NCBI GenBank assembly: GCA_965153355.1 | Contig: OZ231128.1 | Coordinates: forward strand, 20,212,001 to 20,276,000 | Source of the DNA: Flaccisagitta enflata | Lineage: Eukaryota > Chaetognatha > Sagittoidea > Aphragmophora | Reading direction: 5' to 3' | Length of the DNA: 64,000 bases | Part shown: positions 20,724-31,733 of the stretch, piece by piece | Layout of the letters: each line of letters begins with the position of its first letter | How positions within the stretch are numbered: position 1 is the first letter of the stretch | Made by a program: the position numbers and the translations under genes | Notes under the pieces: model-generated | What the model was told of the DNA's origin: nothing | What the model saw: only the letters and a program-made list of their open reading frames with translations | Databases searched by the model: none

Positions 20724-20790
20724 ACAAGGACGGATACCGGACCAATAAGTATAAGGTAGTCGCTAGCGGGTGGGCAGGGCCTGTAATGCG
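20724..20790 (+). repeat. HINE-like 5'-end fragment, subfamily D
   Basis: ACAAGGACGGATACCGGACC, then TAGTCGCTAGCGGGTGGGCA. No 3' end was found nearby. Confidence 0.5.
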
Positions 20791-20922
20791 AGTGGGTTGG
20801 GGCTTTGAGTGAAGGTATGTAAAGTGGGTGGGCGAATGCTTGACCTCTCTACGGAAACACACTCTCTCAGTGTCAGTGTCAGTGTCAGTGTCATCATTAA
20901 ATCTTAACTGAATCCCATTCAG

Positions 20923-21022
20923 ACTGCAACCGAATCAATGGAGAGAATCAAACAAGACATCGTGAGTCCAATTTTAAATTTCGTGGAAACGTTTGCTCAC
21001 GCTGTCAAACGAACTGTCAAAG
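20923..21022 (+). CDS. exon with helix module, copy 2 (100 nt)
   Basis: Acceptor CCCATTCAG, donor TCAAAG|GTTAGT; 33 codons plus one base, phase 0 start and phase 1 end, identical to the exon at 17082. It reads TATESMERIKQDIVSPILNF then VETFAHAVKRTVK. QDIVSPILNFVETFAHAV aligns with KDILNPVLSWIEQLTQKI of copy 1. The exon end and its donor are part of a 60-bp tandem duplication that continues into the intron. Confidence 0.75.
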
Positions 21023-21240
21023 GTTAGTTGACTTTTTAAGTCGTTTGTTGCTCCATAGGTCAAAAGAACTGTTTATAAATAGTTGACTTCATTCTCAAAT
21101 CATTTTTTGCTCCATATTTCAAACGAACGGTCAAAGGTTAGTTGACTTTATCCTCATGTCACATATCGCTCCATATGTCAAACGAAATGTTAAAGATAAG
21201 TTGACTTCATTCTCAAGTCATTTGTTGCTCCAATTGTCAT
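21001..21240 (+). repeat. 60-bp tandem repeat, four copies, spanning an exon end
   Basis: TCAAACGAACTGTCAAAGGT lies in copy 1 at the exon end; diverged matches recur in copies starting near 21061, 21121 and 21181, each followed by AGTTGACTT and GCTCCATA. Copy 3 retains a second usable-looking donor (GTCAAAG|GTTAGT). Confidence 0.75.
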
Positions 21241-21509
21241 AACCCATAACCTATATGTCTTTCATGGGGTATGGGGGATGGGAGGGGCTTAGTTGGGAGA
21301 CCGTAAATTTGAATTACCTAAACGGTAAGTTTGAATTACTAAATCAGGCTTTAGGCTTTAGTTTTTTTTTTTGAACCTCAGATGGTTTTGGTATTGTCTA
21401 GAAAGACGGTGTCCTCTGACTCGCGTTGGTTCCACCGCCTACGCTCGGGCCACACCTACGCACGCCGTCGCAATGTTTTCTCTTTTTCTCTCTTTTGGCC
21501 ATAAAACAG

Positions 21510-21646
21510 CTAAAAAAACTCGAAGCAATCACCAGAGAGAAATCCATCCCAAAGAATATTTGATGGCAAACATGAGAATGGCGGGGGGGAAAGAGGAGAA
21601 AGAAGAGGAAGAAGAGGACAAAATACTCGCATTCATGGAGCATCTT
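21510..21646 (+). CDS. exon of the helix-module gene, acidic helix
   Basis: Acceptor TTTTGGCCATAAAACAG, donor CATCTT|GTAAGT. 2 + 135 nt, phase 1 start, phase 0 end. It reads KKTRSNHQREIHPKEYLMAN, then [20 protein letters not shown] and FMEHL. It occupies the same place after module copy 2 as the exons at 17610 and 17978 do after copy 1. Confidence 0.7.
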
Positions 21647-22057
21647 GTAAGTGCGGTTTCAATCCGGTTGTAACAGATTCGCGAGTTACACTCATCCGCT
21701 TGTAATGAGCATTAAATGTCTTCGTCCTTATATGTTAGATTTTTTCAAGTCTGGAAATATCAATTTTAGAAAAAAATCAATCCATACCTGGTAAAACCTT
21801 CTAGTCAGTTGACGTCAATTGTAGAATGTAGATGTCATATTATATTAAGACTGCTACAATGGATCCAAGAGCAAAGAAGACATAAAAACATCTCATTTTG
21901 CAATTTTGGCAATAATATGAATAGAAATCCGTCCATAATGTTCAGATAACATCTGTTTGTCCCTTGAGATTAGCTATTGCGGAGTTAAGCTGTAATTATT
22001 GAGAACAAACGTCACAACATTGAAATCCCACTTATTTCCTTGTACATCTCAAATTAG

Positions 22058-22144
22058 GATATTCAATTGCCATCCATGCAACAAAATTCAGCCACTTCGG
22101 AAGAAGAGTTGGATGTAGGATTTTTAACCGCTGGCAACGTAACG
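22058..22144 (+). CDS. linker exon, 29 codons
   Basis: Acceptor ACATCTCAAATTAG, donor AACG|GTGAGC, phase 0-0. It reads DIQLPSMQQNSATSEEELDV then GFLTAGNVT. Phase agrees with both neighbouring exons. Confidence 0.65.
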
Positions 22145-22384
22145 GTGAGCTTAACTGGGCTGGGTGTACCATATTGTTTATATCGAAACATGAGCCAACA
22201 GACGCTGAAAAATGAAATGCCTGCGCTAGAAATGGAAAAACAAGGCCACCATCCATAAGTCTAACTTTTTAACTCTGTAACTTTTTCTACACTTTATTCA
22301 TACATTTAAAAACCTGCGAATATTCTAACACTCTTTTAAAACTCAGTTGGACTTTCAAAATGACGACTTTTTGAAGAATGAAAT

Positions 22385-22470
22385 CAAAGTGTAATGGACC
22401 AACAGACCGACCGACCGACCAATGGACGACCGACATAGTGGGTTATAGAGTCACGCAGCACGTGACTACC
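22385..22470 (+). repeat. HINE-like 3'-end fragment
   Basis: ATCAAAGTGTAATGGACCAA, GACC repeats, CATAGTGGGTTATAGAGTCA and CGTGACTAC; the hairpin is degraded. Confidence 0.5.
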
Positions 22471-22744
22471 AAGTGACCCAAAGTTACATTATTGTTGCAA
22501 ATGGGGGGGGGGGCAGGAGGGGGAGGTATGCACATTTTATTTCTCAAGCATTACCGATGGATGGACGGACGGATAGACGGATGAACGTGATAACAAAGGA
22601 TGAACATTAAAATCGTACGAGTTACCAAATTCTATTATTGAGTATTAGTATAAGTATGAGTATTAGTATTATTCTGTTAATTGAGTTACCAAAATCTGTG
22701 TACCATCAAAGATGACTGATTTTTGAAATCTAATATAGATGACA

Positions 22745-23699
22745 TAACCATGGCGTCAATAAAAATGGCCGCCTATTCAAACCCCTACCCTGAGTTCAAT
22801 TTTTTGACTAGCTTCAAAATTTTCAAGGTGATAATAGAACTCCAAATTTCTGGCTCAGAGAAAAAATCAGAACTCAAAAAAGTCAACAAATGTACCCATG
22901 GCATCAATTTTTGTGAAAGGCATCCAAATATGAACTGCCGAATCACTTTTTTTTGGCATTTTTTGGTTTTTGTAATGTTTTACAAAAACTCATGCCACAG
23001 GCACAAAAATACACTTTTTCAAGTTCTGATTTTTGCAGCAGGTCAATAAATAGTAAAACTATCACACACTTGAAAAAAATTGCCCCTGTTTCAAAAAATT
23101 ATTTCATTAAAGAGGTGGGATAACAGGTGTTAAAGAGATAATTTTGCACATTTTTAGTAAAATCAATAAAAAGTACTGCAAAAATCAACATTTTTAAGTT
23201 CTGATTTTTTTGTTGAGTCGGAAATTTGATGAACTACTTCCACCTAAAAAATTGTGAGGCTAGCTGAAAAAATGAGCTCGCTGCAAAAAATTGAAGTTAG
23301 TAAAAAATTTTTATCAAAAACTGATTTTACTTCCTTGTTTCAAAATCATTACTGTGACCACAAAAATTAAATTTTTTGAGTTCTGATTTTTTTACTGGGT
23401 CAAATATCATTTATACTTTCTTCATCTTTGAAAAATCTAAATGCAATGATGAAAAAAAAATCGTTTTTTAAAGTTCTAAAAGGAATCATTGTAAAAAGTT
23501 ATTGATCAATTTGTATTAGAATACTGTTTGCAAAAATCAATGCTGTGGACACAAAAATTAACTTTTTTGAATTCTGATTTTTTTGCTAAGTCGGAAATTT
23601 AAAATATTGTCACCATCTAAAAATTATCAATCTAGTCCAAAAATTGAACTCACAGCAGCAAATTGAACATGGCGGCCATTTTTATTGACGCCATGGTTA
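22745..23699. mobile_element. TIR element TAACCATGGCGTCAATAAAA, 955 bp
   Basis: Perfect 29-bp TIRs at 22745-22773 and 23671-23699. The interior is A/T-rich with repeated TTCTGATTTTTTTG and GAGTCGGAAATTT motifs and no transposase ORF. It lies in an intron of the helix-module gene. Confidence 0.8.
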
Positions 23700-23803
23700 C
23701 AAGTGTCTTGTAGTTTTGCGAGTAAGACAATTCCTTATTTAGTTGTTTTTAACCCGTTCCCCTTACCCCTCATCTTTCCCCTTTTTTTTTGCCAATGGAG
23801 CAG

Positions 23804-23887
23804 ATCCTTGGAGATACAATAGACAAAGACATCGCAATTTTGAATCAGATCTACGAGAGTCTCTCAACCAACATTACCAAGACGGGG
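23804..23887 (+). CDS. exon with helix module, copy 3 (84 nt)
   Basis: Acceptor CCTTTTTTTTTTGCCAATGGAGCAG, seen as a pyrimidine run ending GGAGCAG; donor ACGGGG|GTAAGA. 28 codons, phase 0-0: ILGDTIDKDIAILNQIYESL then STNITKTG. KDIAILNQIYESLSTNIT aligns with the module core of copies 1 and 2, though the exon is 16 nt shorter. Confidence 0.6.
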
Positions 23888-23913
23888 GTAAGAAAAATAC
23901 CACGCCAATAAAA

Positions 23914-24067
23914 ACAAGGCCGGATACACTGCCCATACCAGTTGCGGACGGGTGGGCAGGGGTGGAAATGCGCGTTTTCACACTTTCCAACTCGATCACC
24001 ATGGACCAACGGACGGACGGACGGACGGACGGACAAAGCCTTTTATAGAGTTGCGTGTCCGCAACTA
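23914..24067 (+). mobile_element. HINE-like element, subfamily C, complete minimal copy
   Basis: ACAAGGCCGGATACACTGCC, then AGTTGCGGAC at 23940-23949 and GGGTGGGCAGGGG. The core is GCGCGTTTTCACACTTTCCA; then GGAC repeats and hairpin AGTTGCGTGTCCGCAACT at 24049-24066, followed by A. The 5' AGTTGCGGAC is the exact reverse complement of 3' GTCCGCAACT. 154 bp. Confidence 0.8.
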
Positions 24068-24347
24068 AAAAGGTGCACCTGTTTATTCATTGATAGCACA
24101 AAAAAAAATTGTTAAATTTTTTTTCTATTGGAGTAATTTTGAAGATTTTTGAATTTTCTTTCAATCTAGACCAAACAAACTGTTTAAAAGTTACAGCCTG
24201 TCAAAGTCAACCACTATATTTACTATATCGCAGTAAAAATGTCATTGAATTTTATCTTTATAGAATAACATGGTTCATCTCGCTAGGGTAGGTGATTCCA
24301 TGTTAATTTTCAGTACGTCTCACTATACACACATACACTTTTTTCAG

Positions 24348-24477
24348 AATAAAGATCGGTCCGCCCATCCTTTACCCTCTGGCAATTTTGAATGGCCTTC
24401 CAGCAGGGCCGGTGAAGCCATCGTCCTGGCAGAGTCACTCGGAGCCTCTGTTAATGATCTCGCCACTTTCTTCGCAG
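24348..24477 (+). CDS. exon of the helix-module gene
   Basis: Acceptor ACACTTTTTTCAG, donor CGCAG|GTATAA; 43 codons plus one base, phase 0 start and phase 1 end. It reads NKDRSAHPLPSGNFEWPSSR then AGEAIVLAESLGASVNDLAT and FFA. The second half is another amphipathic helix (EAIVLAESLGASVNDLATFF). Confidence 0.7.
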
Positions 24478-24847
24478 GTATAACGGCCAAAAACGGGTGC
24501 TTCGTGTTAACATTATAACAGTTCGACGTTAACAACAATTAAACATTCATAACGAAATACATTAACTTTCAGGACCCCCCAAAAATAGACGTCAAGGGGC
24601 TGGCAAATTTTATCAGATCTACAAGATGCAGGGAGGATTTTTTTCTCCCCTTGTGTAGTATCACGGAAAAGGGGTTGGCTGGTCGCCGTGGTTTTACGTC
24701 CTAAGTTGTAGGCCCAAAAGTACAATAAATGAAACTAAAAATCAATACGCAATTCGCGCCTCTCAACTATTCCATTATGTGTGCCATCTGCACTTGACCA
24801 AAAAGGAAGAAAAGCCTAGCTACAAACAGAAAAACATCACCATGCTG

Positions 24848-24905
24848 CTCACCACACATCACACCACACCACATCACACCACACCGGACCACACCACACC
24901 ACATT
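24848..24905 (+). repeat. (CACAC)n/(CATCACAC)n array
   Basis: Short C/A-rich satellite of CACACCAC and CATCACAC units. Confidence 0.8.
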
Positions 24906-25009
24906 ACAAAAGCCTCCACCTGACCAGGAGGATCGAGGAAGAGAAAGCCACACGATTGGGGCCCAAGGGAGATGTGAAAACAATTTCATTCTCTCTCGAC
25001 CAGCGCGTG

Positions 25010-25012
<3 letters not shown>

Positions 25013-25066
<54 letters not shown>
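25013..25066 (+). repeat. (GA)n microsatellite
   Basis: Pure GA repeat, purines on the plus strand. Confidence 0.95.
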
Positions 25067-25068
<2 letters not shown>

Positions 25069-25153
25069 AGCTCTTTTTATCACATACCTTTGAGATTGTT
25101 GCACTGCACTCTCTGTCAAGTGACACGCCGTTTAAAACTAAGTGTGGTATTAT

Positions 25154-25165
25154 TCTCTCTCTCTC

Positions 25166-25238
<73 letters not shown>
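25154..25238 (+). repeat. (CT)n microsatellite
   Basis: Pure CT apart from one CACT, about 90 bp downstream of the GA array; the two could pair as inverted complements. Confidence 0.95.
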
Positions 25239-25240
<2 letters not shown>

Positions 25241-25243
25241 CCA

Positions 25244-25305
25244 TTTCCGTCTTCCGCTCCTGCCCACCCGTCCGCGACTGTGGGGAGTGTATACGGCCTT
25301 TTTTT
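25244..25305 (-). repeat. HINE-like 5'-end fragment
   Basis: CTGCCCACCCGTCCGCGACT and GTGTATACGGCCTTTTTTT, a reverse-oriented 5' end. The following TIR element begins here. Confidence 0.5.
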
Positions 25306-26074
25306 ACAGGGTGTATCACATCAAACAGGACAAAAGAAAACGATGTATTTTTGCTTCTAGAAGTGCAAAATCATTTCTGAAAACTGTTTCTAAAAGATAA
25401 CTTCAGACGATTTTTGAATGATACAGACTTTTGCTAGTCATGGTTAACATATATCCTCAGCAAAACCATGAAAAAATGCCTTTTTTTAGCAAAAAATGCT
25501 AATTTCTATCCAAATTCAAGGTTTTTCCTTAGATTTTTCAAGTCATATTCACATATAGATGACAAAAAATGGTCAGAAATGTTTGTCAGTTACGCTAGGA
25601 CACTGAAGATTGGGATTCCCTCATGACCTTTGTCAAAATTGTATCATTCAATATAGTTATTGAAATTTTTATCAATGCACATAAAACTTTTTTGTAATGA
25701 AACTTACAAAAAAGTCTCTGGACCTAACCAATATTGTACAATTTTCTCATTTTTTGCAGAGGTATGATTCTACCTCACAATATCTTTAATTCAAGACCAT
25801 TGCCAGGATTGTAGCACCATTTGTTTAGAAATGAGAGTAGGATAAAAAGATGCTTGTCAATATACAACAAAACAAGCAAAAACTAAAAGTAAAAACTATA
25901 CTTTGCTTTAAACAATACAAAGGGATTCAGTTTTCTTAATGAGCCTTTGGCAAAATACAGGTATAAAAATCGTTTTTTAAGAGGTTTCTGAACCTGTTTA
26001 CAGAATCATTCTACCATTTCTAGAAGCAAAGATACATCGTTTTCTTTTGTCCTGTTTGGCGTGGTACTCCCTGT
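25306..26074. mobile_element. TIR element ACAGGGTGTATCAC, 769 bp
   Basis: The 57-bp TIRs read left ACAGGGTGTATCACATCAAA and right (other strand) ACAGGGAGTACCACGCCAAA, then CAGGACAAAAGAAAACGATG in both. The ACAGGG end is shared with the 14379-15373 element. It ends 24 bp before an exon, so it nearly touches the splice acceptor at 26098. Confidence 0.8.
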
Positions 26075-26098
26075 AAAACCTCTTTTCTTCCAAAACAG

Positions 26099-26261
26099 GT
26101 TTTGATTGGACAAAACAACGGACAAATTGGTCAGATAAACAAAACGAGCGTCACGATCTTTTGACGAAAGTCATTCAGCAAAAGTGGTTGGGACTTGAAG
26201 ATACAGCAAATGACTACGCACACGAACTCAGAGCCTTTCCTCACATTCAAAAACAAGTCGG
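26099..26261 (+). CDS. exon of the helix-module gene
   Basis: Acceptor CTTTTCTTCCAAAACAG, donor GTCGG|GTAAGT; phase 1 start, phase 2 end. It reads FDWTKQRTNWSDKQNERHDL, then LTKVIQQKWLGLEDTANDYA and HELRAFPHIQKQVG. Highly charged helix, Trp-rich at the start. Confidence 0.75.
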
Positions 26262-26285
26262 GTAAGTGGGGATAGAGACGTGGTA

Positions 26286-26473
26286 CAGTTGAAGCCCGCT
26301 CCAAGGGACCCGCTTATAACAGAATTCCGCCTATAACAGATACCAATTTTTTGTCCCTTCAGCCTGTTTTCATTAATTTTCTTTATTTACTCAAACAGAA
26401 TTCTTTATATAACAGATAATAATTCAACAAAGTCTATTGGTTCATTGAAATCCGTTGGAGTGTGATTCCACTG
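26286..26473. mobile_element. mariner-type MITE with TA target duplication, 188 bp
   Basis: Left CAGTTGAAGCCCGCTCC and right (other strand) CAGTGGAATCACACTCCA are flanked by TA at 26284-26285 and 26474-26475. It lies in the last intron of the helix-module gene. Confidence 0.75.
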
Positions 26474-26537
26474 TATGAAAAGGGATGAAGTGCAGAAAAG
26501 AAAAATAAATGAATGAAAAAAAATAAAGGCAGGAGAA

Positions 26538-26690
26538 AAGAGATGAATGAATAAATGAATGAATGAATGAATGAATGAATGAATGAATGAATGAATGAAT
26601 AAATAAATGAATGAATGATAGGGAGTAATGGAAGGAAGGAAGGAAGGAAGGAAGGAAGGAAAGAAGGAAGGAGGGCTGGAAGGAAGGAAA
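26538..26690 (+). repeat. (GAAT)n then (GGAA)n arrays
   Basis: About 80 bp of GAAT/AAAT repeats followed by about 50 bp of GGAA repeats. Confidence 0.9.
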
Positions 26691-26801
26691 GTAGGAAGAG
26701 GAAGAGAAACGAACAGAAAACATAGAATCAAAGAACGCGAGAGTTAGTTAACCATTTATAATGACCACTTATTTCACAATATTTCTCACTTTTTCTATCA
26801 G

Positions 26802-26886
26802 GGAGCTGCTTTCTTTGATCAACGTTGCCACAACTACACTGACCAATACGGCCAGACTCTTTGGAGGACAAAAATATAGCGGCTGA
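26802..26886 (+). CDS. terminal exon of the helix-module gene
   Basis: Acceptor CACTTTTTCTATCAG; one base completes the phase 2 codon (Gly), then ELLSLINVATTTLTNTARLF, GGQKYSG and a TGA stop at 26884-26886. A HINE-like element begins about 45 bp later, in the presumed 3' UTR. Confidence 0.75.
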
Positions 26887-26932
26887 TTGATCTTCCTGCT
26901 GACAACGATTGACGCAAAAAAAAAAGAAAAGA

Positions 26933-27155
26933 AAAGTGACGAGGGGTCACAATATGGGTGGGCAGGGGCATCCAACCCCCATCCAACCCCCATCCACACC
27001 CCAACCCAGCCCCGACACTCAAACATACACAATAAGTATCTTAAATGCTCGTTTTCCCACTTTTCAACTTGATGACCCCGGACGGACCAACAGACGGACC
27101 AACAGACGGACCAACGGACGGACGGACAAAGCCAGAGTTGCGTGTCCATAATTTG
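26933..27155 (+). mobile_element. HINE-like element, subfamily C, in presumed 3' UTR
   Basis: GTGACGAGGGGTCACAATAT, GGGTGGGCAGGGGCATCC, a CCAACCCCCATC repeat, CGTTTTCCCACTTTTCAAC, GGAC repeats and GAGTTGCGTGTCCATAATTT. The hairpin's second arm is degraded (ATAATT for GCAACT). Confidence 0.6.
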
Positions 27156-27780
27156 CATTTCTCCTTCCCTCCTGAAAAGCATAAGTCTAGCCGGCCCAGT
27201 GTAGGGAAATTGTGTTGTTCATAGTATCTTAAGAGTTGTTAGTCCACGGTAAAGATTTCATCTTACTGTGGCCGATTTAAAGTAGGCTTTTTGCAATCGA
27301 TTGTCAGAAATGTCTGATATGTGTTAAGAATTAAAAATTATCAGCTCTGTTTCTTTTTTATTTCATCCTTTATCAGAGGAGGATAAGTTTGAGTGACATG
27401 TCAGATGATTCAGGTTGGAAGAAAATCGGTGCTGTTTCTTTTTTTTTGCCATAACAGTTGAGCACCACTATAGCGCATTTCATTTATATGCATGCCCGCC
27501 TATGACTATGAGGCATAGATTTTGCTAGTACTTATGGTTTTCTTTTGAATAAAAAGAATCTATTTTTGTAAGAAATTATGATGATGCAGTAAAGATACTG
27601 AAAACCCTTGTTTGAGAGATCTTAAGTTTTCCGCAATGCATAAGAGATTTTTTAATTTGGGTGACGTGGTCCACTCTGGTCCACTGTGGTCAAAAAAGAG
27701 AATTCGTAAGCATCAATTTTTCATATTCGAGGTTTAGGAGGCTTAATTGTAACACCCATCGGTTCCGGGTGTTCATGAAA
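27156..27780. other. no gene seen
   Basis: A/T-rich sequence downstream of the plus-strand gene. No polyadenylation signal could be chosen with confidence. Confidence 0.35.
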
Positions 27781-28074
27781 ACAAGCCCGACCGGGCAACG
27801 ATGCGTCCGGACAGTGTCTCCGCGTGTATTGAATTTGGTGCTAAACATGTGACATGGATGAAGAGACAAATGGACGAACAGACAGATGAAATGACAAAGG
27901 AGTCGATCATATAATTCAATATAGGATCTCTCTGTGGCCAAAAACAGCCGAGAAACGCAGTTTTTGCACAGGTGTAATGGACGGAAGGACAGACGGACCG
28001 ATTGACTGATGGACAGGCCGACGGACGGACGGACAGGCCATCTTATAGAGATGCGTTCCTGGCGGACGCACCTA
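27781..28074 (+). mobile_element. HINE-like element with divergent GATGCGTCCG end motif
   Basis: ACAAGCCCGACCGGGCAACG, then ATGCGTCCGG at 27801. GGAC/GACN repeats lead to AGATGCGTTCCTGGCGGACG and CACCTA. The 5' GATGCGTCCG and 3' CGGACGCACC pair at 9 of 10 positions although both differ from the common AGTCGCGTGC motif. Confidence 0.65.
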
Positions 28075-28252
28075 CAAAGTAATTTCCTTGAAATTGCAAG
28101 TGATGGAACATGTTTTACCCTGTCAAGTGTCAAGACAAAACACGTTCGTAATGATTCTTCTTACGTTTAGTGCTTTTTGACGTGCTAAATTTAAGTATAT
28201 GAATCAAATATCAAGCTGATGAATTCAGAAAGAATATTAATCTTTAACTTAC

Positions 28253-28313
28253 TTTCATCTTCGTCTTTTGCGCCGTCCTCGATTTTCGTTGCTTGGCGTT
28301 TTTTGAGAAGTTT
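28253..28313 (-). CDS. possible internal exon of an unidentified minus-strand gene
   Basis: On the minus strand a CT array is followed by TTTTTCCAG, 61 nt of coding-like sequence and GAAA|GTAAGTTAAAG, a strong donor. One frame reads KLLKKRQATKIEDGAKDEDE; a second frame is also open. No partner exon was found. Confidence 0.35.
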
Positions 28314-28317
28314 CTGG

Positions 28318-28424
<107 letters not shown>

Positions 28425-28959
28425 ATCAATTACAAATACGAAGTATTTTCATTGTTGGAGTCAGTTGTGGGATGGGGTATGTATCTCACTCATACTCTAT
28501 GTTCTCTGCAAAGTTTCAACCAAATATGATGTCTGTCTCCTTGCTACCATGCGCCTGAAAAAAAAAGGTTAAAAATCTTTTTGCATTTTGTTGAACTCGA
28601 TTTGAAAATGTGTTATTTTGGTCTGGTCCTTTTTCCATTGGATCTTGATGGACGACGTTTTGGTTTAAATCAAATAAATTCCTTAGAATGATTGTTTACA
28701 CCTAAAAAATATTTTATTTCTTGTTTAAAAAAGCAGAGCTGTGCCTTATCTTTGCAATGTATCAAAATTTGAAACGAAAAATCTTTTGCCAAAATCGTAT
28801 ATCCCGCGACCCCGCGCGGTCTTTCACGCAGGACTGCACCGCGCAATAAGCAAGTGTTGTTGGTCCATTTTTGACTAGGCAGAAGAGGCTACATGCTTAA
28901 ATTAAAATCATGACGACTTTCAACTTTGAGTGATGAGCCGGAGAGCGTTGATGGGACCC

Positions 28960-28961
<2 letters not shown>

Positions 28962-29002
<41 letters not shown>
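28962..29002 (+). repeat. (CAA)n microsatellite
   Basis: Thirteen CAA units. Confidence 0.95.
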
Positions 29003-29003
<1 letters not shown>

Positions 29004-30185
29004 CTTTATGAATCGGAAGGACGGTTGAGCAGCTGTTAGTCAAAGCTGTATCCATTCTCCGCGCTACCATTTTTCTCCATCCATCCCGCTTGTCTCTATT
29101 TGGCTTTCCAGACCGTCATGGTCCATTGCTCAGTTTGCTGGTTACTTCGCCTTACTCAGCTAAATCGTTGTTATGCGACCCTAATAAAAGGTGGCACATA
29201 TGATTCTGTACCGTGAAAGATTGTGTACAGTTTCCCACCTCAAGGGGAACCTTAATTAGGGACCATTTGAAGTTTACAAACCTAAAAGGATCCTCTGAGG
29301 AGGAATCTTTAGGGGATTCTTAAGGAGACTGTATTAGTGTATTTCCATAATTTCTTTGTTAACATCAATCAGGCCCTAAAAAAGGTTACAACAAAGTTAA
29401 ACAGATCACATAAGCTCAATCAAAATTCAATAAAGAGTGAAATATTTTGATGAGTTGCACAAGAAGGATTCAGCAAAAGATTTGCACGGTGTGCCAAGTT
29501 GCTTAATATAAGACTGCATGTCACTGCAGGTCTATATGCAATAAAAGAATTATGGTTGGACAAAATGTTTCAAGGAGTCAGTAATAACATATTTACTGTG
29601 TCACAGCGCGCTGATTCTGAGGACAAATGTGACATCGAGATATCCAACGGAGCGCCATTTTAAAAAACATCTCGTGCTATCACATTACCATGTCCTCCAT
29701 TATGAACAGTCAAAGAATGTTTGATGTCATAGAAAAGTGGTAACTTGCAGACTGCAATAAATTCTATATGTCTAAGTCACCAGACACAGAAACATACAAC
29801 CAGAGCATCTTAAATTATCATTTCCACGCGTCTTGACTCGATCATTACGGATGGAGCGATGGACAGACAAAGCCTACAACTAAAAGCAAATATTTTTCAT
29901 GGCTGTATGCACTCCATGTATCATGGATTCTAGTGCACTGAGGATCAGCGTCTGTGCACTGAGCAGCGCTACTTTTCCCCATCAAACGGCAAAGTGTTGA
30001 GGCAGAAAAAAGGGAATATTTCCACTCAATTTAATTCCTAAATTGCTCATTAATTTCCCGACACAAACAACGCAACAATGGAAACAATCTCCACCATCAA
30101 AAAATGGTTCTCAATCTCATATTTGTTTCATATCGTTTATCCATTATGTGGATTTGATATTCATTCTTTCACCCTGCCCCGTCCC
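29003..30185. other. no gene seen
   Basis: I see no supported exon, array or inverted repeat in this 1.2-kb stretch, apart from a short GATGGACAGACAAAGCC remnant near 29855. Confidence 0.35.
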
Positions 30186-30189
30186 CCGG

Positions 30190-30277
<88 letters not shown>

Positions 30278-30488
30278 GCTTCTCGTTTATTTCCCCATTG
30301 GTGACATTTAAAAACAATGGATACATGCAAAATGGATTCGCCCTCACTCAGTTAAGCTCGCCTGTATTTTTCCGTGTTTTTGTTTTTTTATCTGAAAGTT
30401 TGTTTGACTGTCACTTTCCTCTGTCTCTGTCTCTGTCTCTGTCTCTGTCTGTCTCTGTCTCTGTCTCTCCCTGTCTCTCTCTGTCTCT

Positions 30489-30555
<67 letters not shown>
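30190..30555 (+). repeat. (TC)n, (CTGTCT)n and (TC)n arrays
   Basis: A TC array (30190-30275), a CTGTCT block (30420-30488) and a second TC array (30491-30555), with a unique spacer between. Confidence 0.95.
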
Positions 30556-30558
<3 letters not shown>

Positions 30559-30619
30559 TCTTTCTCTCGCATCTTATCATGAGAAGAAATGACGGTCACA
30601 TTTCCTCGACATCACGCGG

Positions 30620-30735
30620 ATGCCACCAGAGGACATCAAAGGACACCAAAGAACATCAGAGGACATCAAAGGACACCAAAGGACACCAGAGGACACAAGA
30701 GGACATCAAAGGCCATAAAGGACCCTTGATGGACA
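30620..30735 (+). repeat. (GGACATCAAA)n decamer array
   Basis: About 12 units of GGACA[T/C]CA[A/G]A; some units are GGACACAAGA or GGCCATAAA. Confidence 0.85.
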
Positions 30736-31044
30736 TCTATAAGGACATTTTTTATTTGCCTCCTTGTATCTTTTGACTGGTCTGTCCAATTTTTTTCTTC
30801 TGCCTCTTCTTTCTTCCTCCTGTCTTCTCTCTATCTTTGTTCATTTTTTCTCTTTTCCTTCTTTTCTTCATACTTCTTCTTCTTATTCTTCTTCTTCTTC
30901 TTCTTACTTTCTTACTTTCTTTTTTCTTCTTTTTTTTTTCTTTTTTTTATCTTTTTTCTTTTTTTGGTTCTCTCTTTTTCCTTCCCTTCTTTGTTTGTTT
31001 GTTTGTTTGTTTCTATTAACTTTACATTCATCATCTCCATCTCC

Positions 31045-31160
<116 letters not shown>

Positions 31161-31397
31161 AGTGTTATTGGTACTGATATAATGGTGCCACTTCTTTTTT
31201 CTTTCTGTTCCTCCGCTTTGTTGATGTCATCCTTCCCGGCCTTTATAAATCTTCTCTCACCAACGCTTGAAGAATGGCCACCAGTGGCAACACCCTGCGA
31301 GCACAATTCGCCATTTTTGATGGAATTGGATGCCGATTATTATGGCAAAACGATGCGCTTATTTGTGTTGTATATCATGCTAAGACATTTTTTTTTT

Positions 31398-31733
31398 TGT
31401 CGCGGACATGCGACTCTACACCTTGCCATGTAGGTCGGTGGGTCGGTCTGTTCCTCCATCCGTAACATTTTTGAATCGCGATGGTTTATACATTACTGCC
31501 CCTGCTCAATCGTCCACAACTGTCCTATTCACTGAAGTTAACATTAAAGTGTCATAGATTAATATGTGAAAATAAAAGCAATACAATCAGATTTGTTTTA
31601 AAATGTCATTGATTGACAGTTGCTGAAGCGTTTGTTACTCAGTATTACCGCTCCTGCCCAAATCCATTATTGACCTTTTTTTTATCACTACCCCTGCCCA
31701 CCCGCACGCAACTATAGTGTATACGGCCTTGTT
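31398..31733 (-). mobile_element. HINE-like element, subfamily B
   Basis: Hairpin GTCGCGGACATGCGAC, then TCTACACCTTGCCATG and GTCGG repeats. The other end has CCTGCCCACCCGCACGCAAC and GTATACGGCCTTGTTTTT. Confidence 0.65.

Noticed and set aside
28800-28850. G/C-rich stretch CGCGACCCCGCGCGGTC as an RNA gene
   Set aside because: No complete cloverleaf or box A/B motif could be drawn.
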